From an uncultured Williamsia sp. (lineage in GTDB: Bacteria; Actinomycetota; Actinomycetes; Mycobacteriales; Mycobacteriaceae), in contig NZ_CANLWM010000007.1 in NCBI RefSeq assembly GCF_947494875.1, positions 62,001 through 126,000 of the forward strand: a stretch of DNA of 64,000 bases, given 5' to 3'. Below the pieces are notes generated by a model. It was not told the DNA's origin and made no database searches. It worked only from the letters and a program-made list of their open reading frames with translations. The position numbers were made by a program, and so were the translations under genes. Below, piece by piece: positions 1 to 8,096 of the stretch (position 1 is its first letter; each line of letters begins with the position of its first letter).

Positions 1-43
1 AGTCCGGTACGGCGATGTTCGTGACGATCCCGGTGGGTCGCAT
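1..43 (-). CDS. VOC/glyoxalase-family protein, N-terminus only
   Basis: On the minus strand an ATG at 43 opens a frame that runs off the left edge of the window and reads MRPTGIVTNIAVPD. The hydrophobic strand followed by a PD pair resembles the first strand of vicinal-oxygen-chelate (glyoxalase/bleomycin resistance-like) proteins. Only 14 codons are visible, so the family is a guess. It is divergent from the PLP enzyme at 127. A second ATG at 48 in another frame gives an unconvincing peptide. Confidence 0.4.
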   Translation of the reverse strand, partial: MRPTGIVTNIAVPD

Positions 44-126
44 GGCATGTCCTCTCGACGAGCAGCGGTGTCCACACGACTCGTCGTCGTGGGCCGCGGC
101 AATCCGTCGGTCTAGGGTTGCGCTCG

Positions 127-1182
127 ATGGACACCCCCTACGTCGCGGTCGACCTCGCCGTGCTGCGAGCCAACATCGCCGCGATGACGGACGCCACCGG
201 CGCCGCGGGGTTGTCGCTCCGCCCGCACGCGAAGACGCACAAGTGCGCGCAGATCGCCGGGATGCAGCGGGACGCGGGTGCCGTCGGCCTGACCGTCGCG
301 ACGATCGGTGAGGCGGAGGCGTTCGCCGCCGCCGGATTCGACGACCTGTTCATCGCGTACCCGCTGTACCTGAGCGGAACCAAGGCCCGCCGACTCGCCG
401 ACGTCGCCGCGTCCGCCGCCGTGCGGGTGGCCGTCGACTCGGTCGAGGGTGCGGGCGCGATGGCGTCGGCACTCGGCGCCGACCGTGACCGTGTCGAGGT
501 GCTCGTCGAGATCGACAGCGGCCACCACCGCACCGGTGGCGAGCCGACGAGGGCCGGTGAGGTCGCGCAGGCCGCCCGCGACCACGGCCTGCGGGTGGTC
601 GGGGTGTTCACCTTCCCCGGCCACGGGTACTCCCCCGACGCACGTATGGCGGCGGCCCATCAGGAACGCGACGCGATCGCTGCCGCGGCCGATGCGCTCG
701 CCGCGCGGGACATCGAGCCGAGAGTCCGCAGCGGCGGATCCACCCCGACCGTGGAGGCCGCCACCGGTGACGTCCTCACCGAGGTGCGGCCGGGCGTCTA
801 CCCGTTCAACGACGCCCAGCAGTTCCACCTCGGTCGGATCGGCGTCGACGACATCGCGCTGAGCGCGACGGCGACGGTGGTCCGCCGGGCCGGGGACCGG
901 TTCGTCCTCGACGCCGGCAGCAAGGTCTTGGGGACCGAGAGGCCGGCCTACGTCGACGGTTTCGCGCTCCTCCCCGACCATCCCGGCGCCCGCGTCGTCG
1001 CCCTCTCCGAACACCATGCGACGGTCGAGACGACCGGGGACGTCCCCGATCTCGGCGCGCAGGTCCGTGTGGTGCCGAACCACGTGTGCATCACCGTCAA
1101 CCTCGTCGACGAGCTGGTGGTCACCGAGGGCGGGCGTGCGGTCGATCGGTGGCCGGTCATCGGCCGAGGGGCCAACGCGTGA
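127..1182 (+). CDS. D-threonine aldolase / D-serine dehydratase-like PLP enzyme
   Basis: Predicted 351-aa fold-type III PLP enzyme of the DSD1/D-threonine aldolase group (alanine-racemase-like N-terminal barrel plus D-Ser dehydratase C-terminal domain). The PLP lysine is in RPHAKTHKC near residue 40. A His-x-Cys pair in VPNHVCITVNL near the C-terminus matches the metal-binding pair of eukaryotic-type D-serine dehydratases. The family cleaves D-threo-3-hydroxy amino acids or deaminates D-serine; the substrate is not readable here. ATG 127 is chosen because a -10-like TAGGGT at 112-117 would put transcription start close to it; an upstream TTG at 118 is in frame but abuts that motif. The stop overlaps the next start (GTGA at 1179-1182), so it is translationally coupled to the serpin gene. 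Confidence 0.75.
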   Translation: MDTPYVAVDLAVLRANIAAMTDATGAAGLSLRPHAKTHKCAQIAGMQRDAGAVGLTVATIGEAEAFAAAGFDDLFIAYPLYLSGTKARRLADVAASAAVRVAVDSVEGAGAMASALGADRDRVEVLVEIDSGHHRTGGEPTRAGEVAQAARDHGLRVVGVFTFPGHGYSPDARMAAAHQERDAIAAAADALAARDIEPRVRSGGSTPTVEAATGDVLTEVRPGVYPFNDAQQFHLGRIGVDDIALSATATVVRRAGDRFVLDAGSKVLGTERPAYVDGFALLPDHPGARVVALSEHHATVETTGDVPDLGAQVRVVPNHVCITVNLVDELVVTEGGRAVDRWPVIGRGANA

Positions 1183-2462
1183 GGCGCATCCTGCGGTCGT
1201 TGACATTCCTCGTGGTGGTCGGTGTGTCCGGATGCGCTGTGGCGCAACCGCCTCCGGACACCGCGCAGCTCAGTCGGGCGCCGAGCGTCACGTTCACCCA
1301 ACGCGGCATCGACTCGGTGCGGGACGCGAGCGTCGTCGTGGTCGACGGCACCCGTCGCCTCGGCGTGGCACTCGCCCGCTCCGGCGGCTCGGCCGGACGG
1401 TCCCCCAACGTGCTCGTCGCACCGTTCAGCGCGATGACCGCCCTACAGACGGTGCGGGCCGGGGCGTCGGGCCGCGCGGCCGACGAGATCGACGCCGCCG
1501 TCGGCCCCTACCGTCCGGCCGCGGTCGCCGCACTGCTCGGCCAGTTGGCGGTCGTCGCGGGCGATCCCGGGACCGTCGACACCGGCAACCCGCCGCCGGT
1601 CCCGCTGTACCACCAGGGAACCGGTGTGTTCCTGCGCTCCGGGAACCCGCCGCGCCGTCCGTATCTCGACGAGTTGAGCCGCTACCTCGACACGGGCGTC
1701 TACCCGTTGGCGTTCGGGACCGAGCAGGCCGACCGCGCGCTCGACGAGTGGGCCACGGTGAACACCGGCAGCCAGCAGACACGGCCCCCGATCACGACCG
1801 ACCGCTCCACCGCGCTCGCCGTGGCCGCCACCGCGTTCCTGGCGGCGTCGTGGACACAGCCGTTCCTGCCGAACGACACCGAGGACGGCACCTTCACGAC
1901 CGACTCGGGACGCGCCGTGCAGACACCGATCATGCGGGGGTCCACGACGGCGCGCCTCGCCCGTGGTGACGGATGGTCGGCGCTGGAACTTCCCTTCGAG
2001 GGCGCCGACCTCGCCCTGCAGATCGTGCTCCCCGACCGTCCCGGTGACGTGACCACCGTGCTCGACGACGGCGTCCTCGCCGACGTCGCCACCGCGCTGC
2101 GCCGGGCGCCGAGCGGATCCGACGTCGCGGTGAGCCTGCCGCGGTGGACGACCTCGATGTCGACGAACATGCGACCGGCGCTCGCCGATCTCGGTGTGCG
2201 GTCGGTCTTCTCGGGGGGACTCGACGCGATCGCACGAGACGCGGATGTCAGCTCCATCGGGGTGTCGGGTGCACTGACCGTCGCCGAACGCGGGACCGCC
2301 GGGTTCGCCGACACGTCGACCACCGGTCCGTCGACCGCCCCGACCACGTCCGCCGCGGGCCCGGGGTTCACCGCCGATCGCCCGTTCGCCTACCAGGTGG
2401 TCGACACGTCGACGTCGTTGCCGTTGCTCGTCGGGGTCCTGCGCGACCCCACGGTGTCCTGA
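1179..2462 (+). CDS. serpin-family protease inhibitor, predicted lipoprotein
   Basis: A 427-aa protein from GTG 1179, overlapping the upstream stop by 4 bp. The N-terminus has a basic start, a hydrophobic stretch and a lipobox ending VSGC, so it is probably lipidated and outside the membrane. Serpin features: LVAPFSAMTALQTVRAGASG (helix region after NxxxSP-type sequence), a central FLAASWTQPF strand, GWSALELPFEG, and a C-terminal reactive-centre region LTVAERGTAGFADTSTTG followed by FTADRPFAYQVVD, matching the conserved F-x-A-D-x-PF segment. Serpins trap serine or cysteine proteases by a suicide conformational change. The Thr/Ser/Pro-rich loop between hinge and FTADRPF suggests the scissile bond lies among small residues. 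It ends 31 bp before convergent imuB. Confidence 0.8.
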   Translation: MRRILRSLTFLVVVGVSGCAVAQPPPDTAQLSRAPSVTFTQRGIDSVRDASVVVVDGTRRLGVALARSGGSAGRSPNVLVAPFSAMTALQTVRAGASGRAADEIDAAVGPYRPAAVAALLGQLAVVAGDPGTVDTGNPPPVPLYHQGTGVFLRSGNPPRRPYLDELSRYLDTGVYPLAFGTEQADRALDEWATVNTGSQQTRPPITTDRSTALAVAATAFLAASWTQPFLPNDTEDGTFTTDSGRAVQTPIMRGSTTARLARGDGWSALELPFEGADLALQIVLPDRPGDVTTVLDDGVLADVATALRRAPSGSDVAVSLPRWTTSMSTNMRPALADLGVRSVFSGGLDAIARDADVSSIGVSGALTVAERGTAGFADTSTTGPSTAPTTSAAGPGFTADRPFAYQVVDTSTSLPLLVGVLRDPTVS

Positions 2463-2493
2463 GCCCGCCCCGTCTCCCACCCGTGGTGACCTC

Positions 2494-4068
2494 TCACTCG
2501 TAGACGCCCTCGACCGTCCACCGCTGTCGGCTGTACCGCAGCAGCAGCGCCCGGGAGTCCTCGAGGAGCACCTGCGCGCGGGCGTGGGTGCCCACCTGTT
2601 CCTCCGCTGCGCCCCACCACCGTTCGTCGGCCGGCCACGGCCCGGCCCACCACCGCAGGACCCACCGTCGGGAACCCCAGGTCACGCTGGCCGGTTCAGC
2701 ACTGAAGCCACCCCGGGAGGTCACCTGCACCGGCTCCTCCTCGTCGTCGAGGACGGTGACGGGGGTGTCGAGCACGACGGCCGGCGCCGGGTCGGGGATG
2801 CGACCGGGCCAGGGCGCGGACGGGTCGGCGGCGGGGACGAGTTCGTCGCCGAGGGGCACCAGCGTGACCCGTTCGGCCACACCGCGTCCCCCGCTGGCCA
2901 CCGGCACCCGTACCGCGTCACCGCCGAGCAGACCCTGCACCCGCACCAGCGCGCGCCGCGCCCGCTCGGCCACCTCCCCGTCGCCACCGGGGATGCCCGC
3001 CCCGCGGAAACCGAACTGCAGCGCCCCCGAGTCGACGAGTTCCACCGGTTCCAGGCGCAGGGTCGCGATCGGTGAGTCCGGTCGTTCCCCGGCCCGCCCG
3101 GTGAGCCACCCGTCGAGCTGCCAGCGGATCCGGTCGGCGGTGGCCTCCGGGGTCAGCGGTTCGGCGCAGCGCCACGTCCGCGACGACTGCTGGCCACCGG
3201 TCGTGGTGGCGTGCACGGTCAGTCGGGTGCAGGCCACCGCCGCGGACATCAGCGCACGGTGCAGCTCGTCCGCGAGACGACGTCCGACGAACGCCGCCGC
3301 GTCCACACGGTCGATCGGGGGGTCGCACCGGTGCTCGATGACGACGTCGGTGGACTGCATACGCCCCGACGGGCGACGGCCGGGTTCGGCCCGGGCGGCC
3401 CGGTGTGCGATCACGGCGTCGGTGCCGAACCGGTTGGCGACGTCGGTCGGCGACAGTTGCGCGAACGCGCCGACGCTGCGGATCCCCAAGCGCCACAACA
3501 GGTCGACGAGTTGCTCGCGGTCGTCGGTGACGAGGCTCGGCTCGGCGTTCAGCTCACCGACGGGCAGGGCGGCGAGGAACTCCGCGTCACCGCCGGGCGG
3601 CACGATTCGACCGTGCCGGGCCGCGGCCGCGCAGGTGAACAGCTCGTCGGCGATGCCCGTCTGCGACTCGACACCGTGCGCGGCGATCACGTCGATGAGC
3701 TTCTCCGCGGCCACCTCCTCCCCGCCGAAGTACCGGGCCGCACCGTCGGCCGGCAACACCATGAGCCCCGGTCGCAGCACCTCGACGGTGGGGATCACCT
3801 CGGCCACCGACGCCACGAGCGGCTCGAAGAAGCGGGCGTCGCGGCCGGGGTCGGCGACGACCACGTGCAGGTCGGGGCAGCGCGCCTGCGACTCCCGCTT
3901 CTTCATGCCGCGTCGGACACCGACGGCGCGGGCCGTCGCCGAACAGGTGACCACGCGGTTGGCCGAGATCACCGCGACCGGACGGTCCGGGGAGAGATCG
4001 GCGTCGGCCGCGGCGGCCGCGGCGGGCCAGTCGGGGCACCAGACACCGAGGGTGCGTCGAGCCGTCAT
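2494..4068 (-). CDS. imuB: ImuB-type Y-family DNA polymerase-like protein
   Basis: A 524-aa UmuC/DinB-fold protein. The N-terminal fold is visible (GVWCPDWPAAAAAADADL, then CSATARAVGVRRGMKKRESQ, palm and helix-hairpin-helix-like LLWRLGIRSVGAFAQL). The catalytic S-x-D-E motif expected near residue 105 is absent; the corresponding stretch is LRPGLMVLPADGAARYFGG. This is the signature of ImuB, a non-catalytic homolog that docks the error-prone polymerase DnaE2 to the beta clamp in the mycobacterial mutasome. It starts with ATG 10 bp after imuA' and is presumably cotranscribed with it. dnaE2 is not in the window. Matches Rv3394c in position next to imuA' and near guaA. Confidence 0.88.
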   Translation of the reverse strand: MTARRTLGVWCPDWPAAAAAADADLSPDRPVAVISANRVVTCSATARAVGVRRGMKKRESQARCPDLHVVVADPGRDARFFEPLVASVAEVIPTVEVLRPGLMVLPADGAARYFGGEEVAAEKLIDVIAAHGVESQTGIADELFTCAAAARHGRIVPPGGDAEFLAALPVGELNAEPSLVTDDREQLVDLLWRLGIRSVGAFAQLSPTDVANRFGTDAVIAHRAARAEPGRRPSGRMQSTDVVIEHRCDPPIDRVDAAAFVGRRLADELHRALMSAAVACTRLTVHATTTGGQQSSRTWRCAEPLTPEATADRIRWQLDGWLTGRAGERPDSPIATLRLEPVELVDSGALQFGFRGAGIPGGDGEVAERARRALVRVQGLLGGDAVRVPVASGGRGVAERVTLVPLGDELVPAADPSAPWPGRIPDPAPAVVLDTPVTVLDDEEEPVQVTSRGGFSAEPASVTWGSRRWVLRWWAGPWPADERWWGAAEEQVGTHARAQVLLEDSRALLLRYSRQRWTVEGVYE

Positions 4069-4078
4069 CGTCGCCGGC

Positions 4079-4909
4079 TCAGTTCGCGACCGACAGCGGC
4101 GACGTCCGCGACGGCGTCTCGGGCCTGGCCGCGGCGACCACCTGCACCCGTCCGTCGAGGTGGGTCACGTCGACACGCGTGTCGACGCCGGGGGCGCCGC
4201 GATCGCTCACGCGCACCGTCAGCGACAGCCCCGCGATGCGCCCGTGGCCCAGGTGCCGGAACGGGGTGTGGCGGTAGTCGTCGACGCGGGCCGTCACCGT
4301 CGCCCGGGATCCCGGCCACCGGCCGTCGGTGACGACGAGGGCCGACCCCTTGGCCCGCGCGCGGGCCGTCACCGCCCGCGACCGCGACGGTGGCACGCTG
4401 ACCCCGCCGAGTCCGACGATCACCAGGTCCAGTCCGTCCAACAGGACGGCCGCGACCTCCACCGGGTCGAACGTGGGTGTCCCTGTCCGGCCCGGCGTCG
4501 ACGGACCGGGCACCGTCGCGACGCGCGACAGGTCCGCACCCATCTCTGCCGCGGCGTGCAGGCTCAGGTGCGGGTGTCCGACCACCGCGACGTAGCCGCC
4601 GGCGGCGGTGACCGAGGCGATCATCGCCACCAGCACCGACCGCGCGCCGTCGACCGTCGTCACCGCCCCACGCGCGATCCCGCCGCCCGGCATCACCCCG
4701 GCGAGCGCCTGCGGCACGGGCAGCACCTCCCGCTGCCGCTGCTGGGAGGCCACCACCGCTACCGACTGCTGATCGTCGGGGACGACAGATGCCGTCCGCT
4801 TCGCCGAGACCGTCGCCAGACGGGCCCGCAACCGCGCGACGGTGTCGGCCACATCCGCCCGGTCGTGCCCGTCCGGGTTCATCGGGTCCTGCGATCCCAC
4901 CGACGTCAT
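4079..4909 (-). CDS. imuA': ImuA' (RecA-like accessory protein of the DnaE2 mutasome)
   Basis: A 276-aa protein with a RecA/SulA-like core: MPGGGIARGAVTTVDGARSV replaces a normal Walker A, and LLDGLDLVIVGLGG resembles Walker B. ImuA' recruits ImuB and DnaE2 in damage-induced mutagenesis. The ATG at 4909 is chosen over an in-frame upstream start at 4996 because AGGAGG lies 5 bases upstream and the LexA box at 5008-5023 leaves no room for a leader to 4996. It is the first gene of the imuA'-imuB operon. Homologous in context to Rv3395c. Confidence 0.88.
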   Translation of the reverse strand: MTSVGSQDPMNPDGHDRADVADTVARLRARLATVSAKRTASVVPDDQQSVAVVASQQRQREVLPVPQALAGVMPGGGIARGAVTTVDGARSVLVAMIASVTAAGGYVAVVGHPHLSLHAAAEMGADLSRVATVPGPSTPGRTGTPTFDPVEVAAVLLDGLDLVIVGLGGVSVPPSRSRAVTARARAKGSALVVTDGRWPGSRATVTARVDDYRHTPFRHLGHGRIAGLSLTVRVSDRGAPGVDTRVDVTHLDGRVQVVAAARPETPSRTSPLSVAN

Positions 4910-5007
4910 GACGCCTCCTCGCCCAACCCGCGTCCGCACACGGGTCGGCAGCTCTCGGGCCGCGGGGAAGGTGCCCACACCCGGGGGTGTGACCACGCAC
5001 GACGTTG

Positions 5008-5023
5008 TCGAACATGCTTTCGA
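5008..5023. promoter_or_regulatory. LexA (SOS) box upstream of imuA'
   Basis: TCGAAC-ATGC-TTTCGA matches the actinobacterial LexA operator TCGAAC-N4-GTTCGA at 11 of 12 arm positions. It is about 100 bp upstream of the imuA' start and about 100 bp upstream of the divergent kinase gene, but SOS control of imuA'-imuB is the established pattern in mycobacteria. Confidence 0.88.
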
Positions 5024-5117
5024 AAACCGATGCTAGGGCGGGGGTCCGACAGCCGTCAATCGCCACGTCGGGGCACCGGACAGACATGCGAACCACTGGG
5101 GCAGGAGTCCACTAACC

Positions 5118-6392
5118 TTGCTCACTGTGACATCTCCCCACCGCCCCCGACACGTCCCCGGACCGGGCTCGCTGGTCGCCGGACGCTATCGGCTGACGTC
5201 GAAACTGGGCGGTGGCGGCATGGGTGCCGTGTGGCTCGCCAACGACCAACTGCTCGACCGCGAGGTCGCGGTGAAGCAGGTCGTCTCCACCGACGGCCTG
5301 TCCGACGAGGGCGCCGACGACGTGCGCACCCGCGCCCTGCGCGAGGGCCGCATGGCCGCGCGTCTCTCCCACCCCAACGCGATCGCCATGCACGACATCG
5401 CGGTCGACGGCGGCGAGCCGTGGCTGGTGATGGAGTACGTGCCCTCCCGCAGCGTCGCGCAGATCCTGCACTCCACCGGCACGCTGCCGGTCGTGCACTC
5501 GGCGCAGATCGGCGCCCAGGTGGCCGCGGCGATGGCCGCCGCGCACGACGAGGGCATCGTCCACCGCGACATCAAGCCCGGCAACATCCTCGTCGCCACC
5601 ACCGGTCGCGACGCCGGCCTGGTCAAGATCTCCGACTTCGGCATCTCCCGCGCCAAGGACGAGGTCCAGGTCGCGGAGAACGGCGTCATCACCGGCACCC
5701 CGGCGTACTTCGCACCGGAGGTGGCCCGGGGCGCCGAGCCGACGGAGGCGTCGGACGTGTACTCGCTGGGCGCGACGGTCTACACCGCCGTCGAGGGCGC
5801 ACCGCCGTTCGGCGTCGACGAGGACTCGCTGGTGCTCCTGCACCGGGTCGCCCGCGGCGAGATCACCCCGCCGACCCGCGCGGGCGACCTGTCCCCCGCG
5901 CTGCTGGCCATGCTGGAGCCGAGTCCCACCCGTCGCCCCACCATGGCGCAGGCCCGCGACATGCTCGCCCGTGTCGCCGCCGGGCCGGGCGGCAACCCCG
6001 CGACCGTCCTGACCGCACCGCTGCCCCGCAGCGAGGGCGGCATGCCCATCTGGGGTGGGCGTCCCGCGGCCCGCGGCCGCGACCGCACCGGTGTGTCGGC
6101 CCGCACCGAGACCGGTCTCCCCGCCGCCCGGGTGCGTCCGACGACGACCCACGCCGATCAGTCCTCGCCCACACCCCGGCCGACGCCCGACCCCGCGCCG
6201 GCACAGCCCGCCCCGCCCCGGGCCGAACCGGAGGCGACGGGTTCACCGATCCACTCCGCGGCGGCGCAGATACGGCCGGGGGCGCCGACCCCACCGGACT
6301 CCGCCGATCGCACCGTGCCCCTGCGAGCCCTGCTTCTCGGACTGGGCCTCGTCGTCCTCGTCGTCGTGCTGCTCCTCCTGCTGTTCCTCTGA
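5118..6392 (+). CDS. serine/threonine protein kinase, C-terminal membrane anchor
   Basis: A 424-aa Hanks-type kinase. Glycine loop GGGGMGAVWLA at 31-41, catalytic Lys53 in VAVKQV, HRDIKPGNIL with Asp151 and Asn156, DFGISR with Asp173, and an activation loop ITGTPAYFAPE with candidate phospho-Thr. A Pro/Thr-rich linker of about 110 residues follows, then a single hydrophobic segment (residues about 402-424) that ends the protein, so no extracellular sensor such as PASTA is present. The TTG at 5118 has AGGAG at 5103-5107 with 10-nt spacing; GTG 5127 is an alternative. It ends 1 bp before the convergent MerR gene. Confidence 0.9.
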   Translation: MLTVTSPHRPRHVPGPGSLVAGRYRLTSKLGGGGMGAVWLANDQLLDREVAVKQVVSTDGLSDEGADDVRTRALREGRMAARLSHPNAIAMHDIAVDGGEPWLVMEYVPSRSVAQILHSTGTLPVVHSAQIGAQVAAAMAAAHDEGIVHRDIKPGNILVATTGRDAGLVKISDFGISRAKDEVQVAENGVITGTPAYFAPEVARGAEPTEASDVYSLGATVYTAVEGAPPFGVDEDSLVLLHRVARGEITPPTRAGDLSPALLAMLEPSPTRRPTMAQARDMLARVAAGPGGNPATVLTAPLPRSEGGMPIWGGRPAARGRDRTGVSARTETGLPAARVRPTTTHADQSSPTPRPTPDPAPAQPAPPRAEPEATGSPIHSAAAQIRPGAPTPPDSADRTVPLRALLLGLGLVVLVVVLLLLLFL

Positions 6393-6393
6393 C

Positions 6394-7398
6394 TCAGCCG
6401 TCGGATCCGACGACCAGCAGGTGGCGCGCGGTGAGGGCCACCTCCGGCTGCGGGTCGTCCACCAGCCCGGCCAGCACGGTCGACACCAACGACGGGGGCA
6501 GTTCCCCGAGCGCCTGCACGAGACGTCCACGCGCACCGCTCCCGGAAGCGCCGTCGAGTTCCTGCCGCACGACGGCCACGACGACGTCACCGGCGCCGTG
6601 ATCTCTCGCGAGATGGCCGAGTGTCTCCGCGGCGACGACGTCGTCCTCGCCGCGGACCACCATCGACACGAGCTGCTCGACGACGTCCGCCACACCCAGG
6701 CCGCCGAGGGCTACAGCGGCTCGGTCGCGGACGGCGCGGTCCGGATGGGTCGATGCCTCGCGCAAGAGCGGGAGCACGGCTGCGGGATCAGACCGTGCAC
6801 CGGCCGCGGCGACCGCGATCGCCCGGCGGCGAGCGACTGCGTCGTCCGATCGCAGCGCCGCGGCCAGGTGACCGGCCGCGTCGCCGATCGATCGGATCAC
6901 CGCCCACTGCAGGGCACCCGCCACGTTCACGTCGTCCTCGGCGAGCAGGGCCGCGACCGCTGCCCCGACCGGCACGGGGCGGTCCGTGGACAACGCGACC
7001 TGGTTGCGCCGCAGCGGGTCCGGCGACTGCAGTTCCTGCAGCAGTGCGATGACGTCGACGACGTCCCGCCAGGATCCGGCACCACTCGCCCGGACGTCGG
7101 TCAACCGCTCGAGGAGCCGCTGCTCACGCGCGATCCGATCCCGCGAACGGTCCATCAGCTCGTCCATCAACGCCGTCGGAGGAGTGTCCGGCCCCGACAA
7201 CGCGTCACGGATGGCCTGCAACGGCATACCGAGGGAGCGCAACCCCTCCACACGGAACAGCCGTTCGATGTCCGCGTCGGTGTAGTCGCGATAGTCGTTG
7301 CCAGGGCGACGCTCCGGAGAGACAAGCCCCATCGCGTCGTAGTGACGCAACATGCGCGTGCTGATGCCGCTGATCCGCGACAGCTCACCGATGCGCAT
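6394..7398 (-). CDS. MerR-family regulator fused to HEAT repeats
   Basis: A 334-aa protein. Residues 1-70 are a MerR helix-turn-helix (MRIGELSRISGISTRMLRHY, with wing residues RDYTDADIERL). Residues about 75-120 form a coiled dimerisation region. The rest is a run of HEAT/PBS-lyase-like helical repeats (RRRAIAVAAAGARSDPAAVL, DRAVRDRAAVALGGLG, VVAAETLGHLARDHG), presumably replacing the usual effector domain. ATG 7398 is chosen because the MerR fold starts there; the first 14 bp overlap the 3' end of the upstream HEAT gene, which implies coupled translation. Probably autoregulates through the palindrome at 8071-8093. Confidence 0.85.
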   Translation of the reverse strand: MRIGELSRISGISTRMLRHYDAMGLVSPERRPGNDYRDYTDADIERLFRVEGLRSLGMPLQAIRDALSGPDTPPTALMDELMDRSRDRIAREQRLLERLTDVRASGAGSWRDVVDVIALLQELQSPDPLRRNQVALSTDRPVPVGAAVAALLAEDDVNVAGALQWAVIRSIGDAAGHLAAALRSDDAVARRRAIAVAAAGARSDPAAVLPLLREASTHPDRAVRDRAAVALGGLGVADVVEQLVSMVVRGEDDVVAAETLGHLARDHGAGDVVVAVVRQELDGASGSGARGRLVQALGELPPSLVSTVLAGLVDDPQPEVALTARHLLVVGSDG

Positions 7399-8041
7399 CG
7401 GGACCCATCGCCGCCACCCGGCGGGCCTCGTCGACGGCGTCGTCGAGAGCCGCGTCGGGATCGTCGAGCACCCGGACCGTCCGCGCGGCATGCCGTGCGA
7501 CATCCTCGTCGGCGGACGAGACCGCCCCGCGCACAGCGTCGTCGGCTACCCAGGCCAGGGCGACAAGGGCGCGGGTGAGACGCCGCTGCCGTTCGAGGTC
7601 GCCGCGACCGAGGTGGCGGAGCAGAGCGTCCACGAGGGCCCGCTCATGACCCTCCGGCACCAACGCCACCGCTGCGCGCCAGGCGGTCGTCGCGACCTCG
7701 TCGTCCGGGTCGTCGACGAGATGGAGCACGCGCGGCCAGAGTCCGGGCGTCGCGGACGACCCGGGGATCTTGGTCAGCGTGTGCAACGCCTGGCTGCGCG
7801 CCTGCGGCAGGTCGTCGTCGAGTTCGGTGATCAGACGGGGAACCGTCACCGACGCAGGGTGCCGGGTCACCGCCCACGTGAGCATGTCCCGCACGAAGAA
7901 GTCCGGCTCCACGGCACAGCGTCGGACGATCGCGTCGAGGGTCGACGGATCGGGGTTCGCCCCCAGGTGCATCGCGGCACGCAGGCGTGCCGACGGGTCG
8001 CGGTGCTGTAGAGCGGTGATCACGGGCAGGGTGGGTGTCAT
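7385..8041 (-). CDS. HEAT-repeat protein paired with MerR-HEAT regulator
   Basis: A 218-aa all-helical protein of HEAT-like units (DPSARLRAAMHLGANPD, PQARSQALHTLTKIPGSS, DEVATTAWRAAVALVPEG, EDVARHAARTVRVLDD). No enzymatic motif is visible, so a protein-binding scaffold is likely; it may modulate the MerR-HEAT partner encoded downstream with a 14-bp overlap. The start at 8041 has GAGGAGG 6 bases upstream; an in-frame start at 8092 would cut through the operator palindrome. Confidence 0.8.
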   Translation of the reverse strand: MTPTLPVITALQHRDPSARLRAAMHLGANPDPSTLDAIVRRCAVEPDFFVRDMLTWAVTRHPASVTVPRLITELDDDLPQARSQALHTLTKIPGSSATPGLWPRVLHLVDDPDDEVATTAWRAAVALVPEGHERALVDALLRHLGRGDLERQRRLTRALVALAWVADDAVRGAVSSADEDVARHAARTVRVLDDPDAALDDAVDEARRVAAMGPDAHR

Positions 8042-8070
8042 GGTCGTCCTCCTCGGCTCCCACCGAAGAC

Positions 8071-8093
8071 CTTGACACTGTGTCACGGTCAAG
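8071..8093. promoter_or_regulatory. palindromic operator upstream of HEAT/MerR pair
   Basis: A perfect 13-bp palindrome TGACACTGTGTCA (8073-8085) lies inside a wider CTTGAC-N11-GTCAAG dyad (8071-8093). On the minus strand the outer arm gives a -35-like TTGACC. MerR regulators typically bind a dyad in the spacer between -35 and -10, so this is the probable autoregulatory site of the HEAT/MerR genes. No clear -10 was found at standard spacing. Confidence 0.6.
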
Positions 8094-8096
8094 AAC

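Noticed and set aside
2588-6601. 1337-codon plus-strand open frame opposite imuB/imuA'
   Set aside because: An antisense shadow produced by high G+C; Arg/Pro/Ser-rich, no domain, and it runs over three well-supported genes.
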